A stretch of 64,000 bases of DNA from Desertimonas sp963786985 (GTDB taxonomy: Bacteria; Actinomycetota; Acidimicrobiia; Acidimicrobiales; Ilumatobacteraceae), in contig CAWBBL010000018.1 in the NCBI GenBank assembly GCA_963786985.1, positions 310,001 through 374,000 of the forward strand, written 5' to 3'. Both the position numbers and the translations under genes were made by a program. The notes under the pieces were generated by a model. The model saw only the letters and a list, made by a program, of their open reading frames with translations, was not told the origin of the DNA and made no database searches. Of this stretch, positions 58,730-64,000 are shown piece after piece. Each line of letters begins with the position of its first letter. Within the stretch, counting starts at the first letter, position 1.

Positions 58730-61700
58730 ATGGAGGTCGTCGTGGGGGCCGGCGCGAGCGGGAGTGAGCTTGCCGCCAAGTTCGCCGCCTACGAGCTGGC
58801 CGACCGGTACCGCTTGGAGGACGGCCGGGTCTTCCTGTCGGGAGTGCAGGCCGTCGCCCGGCTGCCCATCGACCAGCTGCGCCTCGACCGCCGCCGGGGA
58901 CTGAACACCGCCGCCTTCGTCTCCGGGTACCAGGGTTCGCCCGTCGGCACGCTGCAGGAGGAGGTCACCCGCGCCAACCGCACGGTGCCCGATCTTCCCG
59001 TCGTCGTCCGACCGGCTGTCAACGAGGAGCTCGCCGCCACCGCGGTGATGGGCAGCCAGCTCGCCGACACCCGTCCGGAACGTCGTTACGACGGGGTGTT
59101 CGGGATGTGGTACGGCAAGGCGCCGGGCCTCGACCGGGCCAACGATGCGATCCGCCACGGCGTGTTCGCCGGAACGTCACGCAATGGTGGAGTGGTCGCT
59201 GTCGTCGGCGACGATCCCGCCGCCAAGTCCTCGACGTTGCCGAGCTCCAGTGACGCGACGATGGTCGACCTGCACATGCCGATCATCTTCCCCGGCGACG
59301 TGCAGGAAGCCCTCGACCTCGGCCGCCACGCCGTGGCCCTGTCCAGATCGAGCGGCGTGTGGGTCGGCTACAAGCTCGTCACCGCGGTCGCCGACGGCAC
59401 GGGAACGGTTGACGTACACCCCGAGCGGGTCGTGCCGGTGATCCCGACGATGGAGTTCGACGGCAAGCCGTACGTCCCCCGGCCGAGTGGCAAGCTGCTC
59501 ACCCCGTACACCCTCGACATCGAGCGCGAGTTCCAGCAGGTCCGCTCGGAGCTCGCCCGCCAGTACGGCGCGCTCAACAAGCTCAACCGGGTCACTGTCG
59601 GGACGGCGGACGACTGGCTCGGCATCGCCTCCTCCGGCCACACGTACAACGAGCTTCGCGAGGCGCTGCGCCTGCTCGGATTCGCCGATGACGAGTCGCT
59701 GCGCCACAACGGCATCCGTTTGATGCGCCTGTCGATGCCCGTGCCGTTCGACGAGGAGCAGGTTCGCCAGTTCGCCCACGGCCTCACCGAGGTGCTCGTC
59801 GTCGAGGAGAAGAACCCGACGCTCGAGGTCCTCGTCAAAGGCGCTCTTTACTCCTGGGGTCTGGGCGGTGCCCAGGAATCACGGGACGAGCGCCCGACCG
59901 TGGTCGGCCGCCATGACGAGCACGGTGCCGCGCTGATCCCCGGAACCGGAGCGATCGAGGCCGACAAGTTGCTCGAACCGCTGCGGGCGCGCCTGGTTCG
60001 GCGCCTCGACGAGTCCCGCGTGGCACCGCTGCCGGCGAAGGTGGAACGCACCCGTCTCGCGCTGACCGTGAACCGCACACCGTTCTTCTGCAGTGGCTGC
60101 CCGCACAACATCTCGACGCGCGTCCCCGCCGGCTCACTCGTCGGAGGCGGGATCGGCTGCCACGCGATGGTCGCCATGATGGAGGCGGAACGGGTCGGCG
60201 ACATCGCCGGACTGACGGCGATGGGCAACGAGGGGGCGCAGTGGATCGGCATGGCTCCGTTCGTCGATCGCCCGCACATCATCCAGAACCTCGGCGACGG
60301 CACGTACTTCCATTCTGGCTCGCTGGCCATCCGCGCCGCTGTCGCGGCCGGCGTGAACATCACGTTCAAACTGCTCTACAACGGCACCGTGGCGATGACC
60401 GGCGGTCAGGATCCGCAGGGCCAGCTCGACGTGCCGGGCGTCGTCCAAGCGCTGCTCATCGAAGGTGTCCAACGAGTCATCGTCACGACTGACAACCTCG
60501 ATGCCTACGACCACGCCGACTTCGGTTCGCACGCCCGCCGCGTCGACGTGTGGGACCGCAGCCGGCTGATCGAGGCGCAGGAAGTGCTGGCGGCGATCGG
60601 CGGGGTGACCGTGCTCGTTCACGACCAGGCATGCGCCGCCGAGAAACGCCGGGCACGCAGCCGCGGCAGGCTCGCCAAACCAGAGTTTCGCGTCGTGATC
60701 AACGAGCGGGTCTGCGAGGGGTGCGGCGACTGCGGTGACAAGAGCAACTGCTTGTCGGTGCAGCCGGTGATGACCGAGTACGGGCGCAAGACGCGGATCC
60801 ACCAGACGAGTTGCAACTTCGACATGACGTGCCTGGAGGGCGATTGCCCGTCGTTCGCCCTGGTGTCCGTCGACCCGGAGGCGACGCCGGTGGCGTCGCC
60901 GCCGGGACTGTCGATCGGCGATCCGGCCGAGGGTCTCGACGATCCCACGCCGATCGTGCCGACCGACGAGTTCATCGTCCGCCTCTCCGGGATCGGTGGC
61001 ACCGGTGTGGTCACCGTCAGCCAGATCCTCGGCACGGCGGCGATGCTGTCCGGGCGCACCGTCCGCGGCCTCGACCAGACCGGCCTGTCGCAGAAGGCCG
61101 GACCAGTGGTCAGCGATCTACGCATCTCCGCCAACGGCACGCCGATGTCCAACCGCGCCAACTCCGCCGGCGTCGACTGCTTGCTGGCATTCGATCTTCT
61201 GGTCGGGGCCAGCGACAGCCACCGCACCGGCGCCCGGGCCGGCCGGACGGTCGTCATCGGCTCGGCGGCGCCGACGCCGACCGGGGCGATGGTGACCCAC
61301 CCGACGACGCCGTACCCCGAGCTCGACCTGCTCACCGCACGACTGACCGAAGTCTCCCGCGGCGACGACAACCGCTACCCGAACGCCGCAGCAATCACCA
61401 GCGGATTGTTCGGCGATGCGACCACCGCCAACATGTTCCTCCTTGGCGTTGCCGTGCAGGCCGGGGCGATCCCGATCGAGTCCGTCGTGATCGAGCGGGC
61501 GATCGAGCTCAACGGGGTTGCCGTGCAGCGCAACGTCACAGCCTTGCGCTGGGGTCGGCGGTGGCACGCCATTCCCGACGAGGTCGAGCAGGCCGCCGGC
61601 GGGGTCGCCCACGCCCCGCCGGAAACCCTCGACCAGCTGATCGAGCGGCTGGCCGACGACCTCGTCGATTACCAGTCGGCGCGCTATGCCGAGCGCTTCC

Positions 61701-62242
61701 GCCGGGTGGTCGCCACGGCCCGCCGGGCCGAGCAGCGCGTCGATGACGAGTCGGCCGGGTTCACCGACGCCGTCACCCGCAACCTCCACAAGCTGATGGC
61801 CTACAAGGACGAGTACGAGGTCGCCCGCCTGCTCCTGTTGCCCGAGTCGCGAGCTGCCTACGAGGCGGTCGGGGGTCCGCAGGCGAAGGTCACCTGGCGG
61901 CTCCATCCACCAACCCTGCGCGCCTTGGGCAAACAGCACAAGTCGAAGTTCGGGCCGCATACCGTGCCGATGTTCAAGGCCCTGCGCGCCGCGAAGCGTG
62001 TCCGCGGCACACCGCTCGACCCGTTCCGCTGGGCCGAGGTTCGCCGCGTCGAGCGGGCGATGATCCCCGAGTACATCCGCGCCGTCGAGCGACTGAGCGT
62101 CAAGCTGACCGCCGCCAACCTCGCCGAGGCGACGGCGATCGCCGCCCTGCCCGACCAGGTCCGCGGCTACGAGGGCGTGAAGCTCCCGCGCGCCACGCGC
62201 TACCGCCAGGAGTTGGCCGAACGAGTCGCCGCCTTCGGCTGA
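58730..62242 (+). CDS. Indolepyruvate:ferredoxin oxidoreductase, alpha-beta fused
   Basis: The roughly 1170-residue fused enzyme has an N-terminal TPP/pyrimidine domain (FVSGYQGSPVGTLQEE). A TPP-binding domain follows (GGGIGCHAMVAMMEAERV; NLGDGTYFHSGSLAIRAAV). A 4Fe-4S segment is seen (RVCEGCGDCGDKSNCLSVQP; MTCLEGDCPSF), then a gamma-like domain (LSGIGGTGVVTVSQILG). It decarboxylates aryl-pyruvates from aromatic amino acids to acyl-CoA and reduces ferredoxin. It is of the single-chain type seen in aerobic bacteria. ATG 58730 is the first plausible start; nearby GTGs are possible. It ends 10 bp before the convergent ABC gene. Confidence 0.94.
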   Translation: MEVVVGAGASGSELAAKFAAYELADRYRLEDGRVFLSGVQAVARLPIDQLRLDRRRGLNTAAFVSGYQGSPVGTLQEEVTRANRTVPDLPVVVRPAVNEELAATAVMGSQLADTRPERRYDGVFGMWYGKAPGLDRANDAIRHGVFAGTSRNGGVVAVVGDDPAAKSSTLPSSSDATMVDLHMPIIFPGDVQEALDLGRHAVALSRSSGVWVGYKLVTAVADGTGTVDVHPERVVPVIPTMEFDGKPYVPRPSGKLLTPYTLDIEREFQQVRSELARQYGALNKLNRVTVGTADDWLGIASSGHTYNELREALRLLGFADDESLRHNGIRLMRLSMPVPFDEEQVRQFAHGLTEVLVVEEKNPTLEVLVKGALYSWGLGGAQESRDERPTVVGRHDEHGAALIPGTGAIEADKLLEPLRARLVRRLDESRVAPLPAKVERTRLALTVNRTPFFCSGCPHNISTRVPAGSLVGGGIGCHAMVAMMEAERVGDIAGLTAMGNEGAQWIGMAPFVDRPHIIQNLGDGTYFHSGSLAIRAAVAAGVNITFKLLYNGTVAMTGGQDPQGQLDVPGVVQALLIEGVQRVIVTTDNLDAYDHADFGSHARRVDVWDRSRLIEAQEVLAAIGGVTVLVHDQACAAEKRRARSRGRLAKPEFRVVINERVCEGCGDCGDKSNCLSVQPVMTEYGRKTRIHQTSCNFDMTCLEGDCPSFALVSVDPEATPVASPPGLSIGDPAEGLDDPTPIVPTDEFIVRLSGIGGTGVVTVSQILGTAAMLSGRTVRGLDQTGLSQKAGPVVSDLRISANGTPMSNRANSAGVDCLLAFDLLVGASDSHRTGARAGRTVVIGSAAPTPTGAMVTHPTTPYPELDLLTARLTEVSRGDDNRYPNAAAITSGLFGDATTANMFLLGVAVQAGAIPIESVVIERAIELNGVAVQRNVTALRWGRRWHAIPDEVEQAAGGVAHAPPETLDQLIERLADDLVDYQSARYAERFRRVVATARRAEQRVDDESAGFTDAVTRNLHKLMAYKDEYEVARLLLLPESRAAYEAVGGPQAKVTWRLHPPTLRALGKQHKSKFGPHTVPMFKALRAAKRVRGTPLDPFRWAEVRRVERAMIPEYIRAVERLSVKLTAANLAEATAIAALPDQVRGYEGVKLPRATRYRQELAERVAAFG

Positions 62243-62252
62243 CGCGCTCGGA

Positions 62253-63923
62253 TCAGGCGAGGCGGATGATCTGGTCGGCGCGCTCGAAGGCCACGGCCCG
62301 GTGGCTGACGGCGATGACGGTGAGCCCGGCGGCGGCGAGGTTCTGCCACAGGCGCACCTCGGTCTCCACGTCGACGGCGCTGGAGAGGTCGTCGAGGACG
62401 ACGAGCTCGGGTCGGTGGACCAGAGCACGCGCCGTGGCCAGGCGCTGGCGCTGCCCGCCCGAGAGACGCAGGCCACGGGGACCGATCAGCGTGGCGGACG
62501 CGTCGGGCATCGCGGCCACCTCGTCGGAGATCGCCGCCAGCTCCAGGGCCGTGATGATCGCCGCTTCGTCCATCGGTCCGAGCGAGACGTTGTCGCTCAC
62601 GGAGTCCGAGACGAGTTGGGGTACCTGGGGCAGGAACGCGGCGTTCGGCGGCACGAGGAACGCGCCGGGATCGTCGATCGGTGTGCCGTTCCAGCGCACC
62701 ACCCCGGAAACCTCGGCACGCCATCCGAGGCCGAGCATCGCCCGCAGGAGCGTCGACTTGCCGGCGCCGACGGGGCCGGTCACGACCGTGAAGCTGCCGC
62801 GCTCGACGACGAACGACACCGGCCCGGCACCCGTGCCGTCGGGATAGCGGGCCGCCAGGCCGACGACCTCGAATCGTTCGAGCGGAACCCGCGGCGGCCG
62901 CACCGCCTCCGGGCGCACGCCCTGTTGCCACCGTTCGATCGGCAAGTAGCGCTGGCGCACGGTGTTGTCGACGTCGGTCTCGGCGACGAGCATGCGCATC
63001 CGGTCGAACGCGACGTCGGCCTGCTTGCGGCGGGCGATCAGGCGTCCGACCATCCGGGGCAGGAAGCTCAACCAGCCGAGGTACGCGGCGAACAGGGCGA
63101 GCGTGCCGACGGTGAAGCTGCCGTCAGCGATCGCCGAGGCGCTGACGATGAGCACGATGCCGAAGCCGACGTCTGCTGCCCCATGGCTGAAGGCGAACAC
63201 GCTTTCGCTGAGCACCCGGTCGCGTACCGCCGTCTCGCCGCGGCGCGTGACCAGCCGTCCGAGCCGATCGAGGAGGTTCTCGGACGCGCCGTTGACCTTC
63301 ACCGTGGTGGCCGCCGCCATCATGTCGCCGACGAGTCCGGTGACGTGACCCGTGGCGAGGCGGTCGGCCTCGCGGTAGGCCTTGATCCGGCTGTCGGCGA
63401 AGCGCGTCACGAGGACGACACCGACCATCGGGATCAGCAGCACCGCCGCGGCCCGGGCATCGGCCATTCCGAGAATGATTCCGGCGGCCACGCTGAACAC
63501 GAGCCCGGCCGACACGTCGACGACACCGTCGATCAACCACGTGATGTCCTCGACGTCGTCGCGGAAGTGGGTGATCGCCTCTCCTGCCGAACCGACTGGC
63601 TGGCCGGCTTCCGGCCCGCCACTCGCCATCTGGGCCTTGAGCAGATTGGCGCGCAGGAACGTCTGCATGTGGACCCACGACTTCGTCCACATGATCGCCG
63701 CGAAGTGGATGACGGCCATGCGCAGCAGCTCGACGACGCCGAGCAGCGCTGCGTAGCGGTAGACGGTCGACGTCTCGCCGTTGTTCAGGGCATCGAAGCC
63801 CTGCCCGAGCAGATACCCGCTGACTGCCGGCAGGGTGAAGAAGACGACGAAGGAGATCCAGCCGAGCCAGAACGAACGCGGTTCGTGCTTGGCGACCTGC
63901 CAGGCCAGCTGCCAGCGGTTCAT
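62253..63923 (-). CDS. ABC transporter, fused membrane and ATP-binding domains (exporter type)
   Basis: The 556-residue half-transporter has six membrane helices (about 15-310). The ATPase domain (about 345-550) has Walker A GPVGAGKST, the signature LSGGQRQRLATARAL, Walker B ELVVLDDLSSA and a H-loop SHRAV. After Walker B the usual Glu is Asp (VVLDDLSSAVD), hinting that this half may be the degenerate site of a heterodimer. ATG 63923 overlaps the stop of the upstream gene (ATGA), whose end is in the window. Substrate unknown. Confidence 0.93.
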   Translation of the reverse strand: MNRWQLAWQVAKHEPRSFWLGWISFVVFFTLPAVSGYLLGQGFDALNNGETSTVYRYAALLGVVELLRMAVIHFAAIMWTKSWVHMQTFLRANLLKAQMASGGPEAGQPVGSAGEAITHFRDDVEDITWLIDGVVDVSAGLVFSVAAGIILGMADARAAAVLLIPMVGVVLVTRFADSRIKAYREADRLATGHVTGLVGDMMAAATTVKVNGASENLLDRLGRLVTRRGETAVRDRVLSESVFAFSHGAADVGFGIVLIVSASAIADGSFTVGTLALFAAYLGWLSFLPRMVGRLIARRKQADVAFDRMRMLVAETDVDNTVRQRYLPIERWQQGVRPEAVRPPRVPLERFEVVGLAARYPDGTGAGPVSFVVERGSFTVVTGPVGAGKSTLLRAMLGLGWRAEVSGVVRWNGTPIDDPGAFLVPPNAAFLPQVPQLVSDSVSDNVSLGPMDEAAIITALELAAISDEVAAMPDASATLIGPRGLRLSGGQRQRLATARALVHRPELVVLDDLSSAVDVETEVRLWQNLAAAGLTVIAVSHRAVAFERADQIIRLA

Positions 63924-64000
63924 GAGATGTCCGCCTCGACGCGATGGACCGTCGGGTCCTCACCGAGGTCGTCGAACCCGATGGGGACCTCGGGGCCAAC
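63920..64000 (-). CDS. C-terminal end of the upstream gene, probably the partner ABC half-transporter
   Basis: Only the last 26 codons are visible (VGPEVPIGFDDLG, then EDPTVHRVEADIS) and the stop TGA, which overlaps the ABC gene start. No motif is recognisable. The tight coupling and the degenerate Walker B region of the neighbour suggest it encodes the other half of a heterodimeric exporter. This is inference from position. Confidence 0.45.
   Translation of the reverse strand, partial: VGPEVPIGFDDLGEDPTVHRVEADIS

Overview
The window reads as chromosomal DNA of a high-GC actinobacterium. Signs are very high GC, frequent GTG starts, four-base start/stop overlaps, a mycothiol-type maleylpyruvate-isomerase-fold protein, an ECF sigma/DGPF pair, DasR-like GntR boxes and an Xre/MmyB regulator. 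Acidimicrobiia is my best guess for the class, but that is inference. No rRNA, tRNA, CRISPR, phage or intact transposase was seen. No stretch above about 300 bp lacks a gene.

Layout. 1-9.7 kb: end of a DUF305 protein, a secreted zinc peptidase with a dead second copy, Ppx/GppA, an L,D-transpeptidase, a GT2, argG, an M20 peptidase and a VOC-MerR operon with its operator. 9.8-19.8 kb: an Xre regulator, then a LacI-controlled sugar locus (two permeases, binding protein, two ADP-ribosylglycohydrolases and a TIM-barrel/FGE-like protein). 19.8-25.3 kb: CoA-transferase plus CitE-like lyase, DUF47-PiT phosphate uptake and a cobalt-type nitrile hydratase. 25.3-32.2 kb: an amino-sugar operon (GntR/DasR-like regulator, SIS protein, GH84 hexosaminidase, ABC importer) with a divergent GNAT sharing two DasR-type boxes. 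32.2-43.4 kb: SDR, methyltransferase, YihY, a NarL-type two-component pair and membrane proteins. 43.4-48.7 kb: a PEP/pyruvate-binding protein with two small membrane partners, then a histidine kinase coupled to a response-regulator/thioredoxin-reductase fusion. 49.4-55.8 kb: a minus-strand run with DGPF protein and ECF sigma, esterase, a Cys-motif candidate precursor, an MNIO (DUF692) enzyme fused to its partner, and a large membrane/GNAT fusion. 55.9-64 kb: small enzymes, a LysM-NlpC/P60 hydrolase behind a CRP-type palindrome, a fused indolepyruvate:ferredoxin oxidoreductase and an ABC exporter pair.

Three things stand out. First, the MNIO/precursor pair at 51.2-53.2 kb is the best candidate for an uncharacterised peptide-modification system. 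Second, two unrelated families of about 75-bp intergenic elements share one architecture (two direct units plus one inverted unit). Third, nine apparent single-base frameshifts cluster in the two sugar loci, and most would be cured by removing one base. They may be recent decay or assembly errors. I label those genes pseudogene only because their frame is broken as given.
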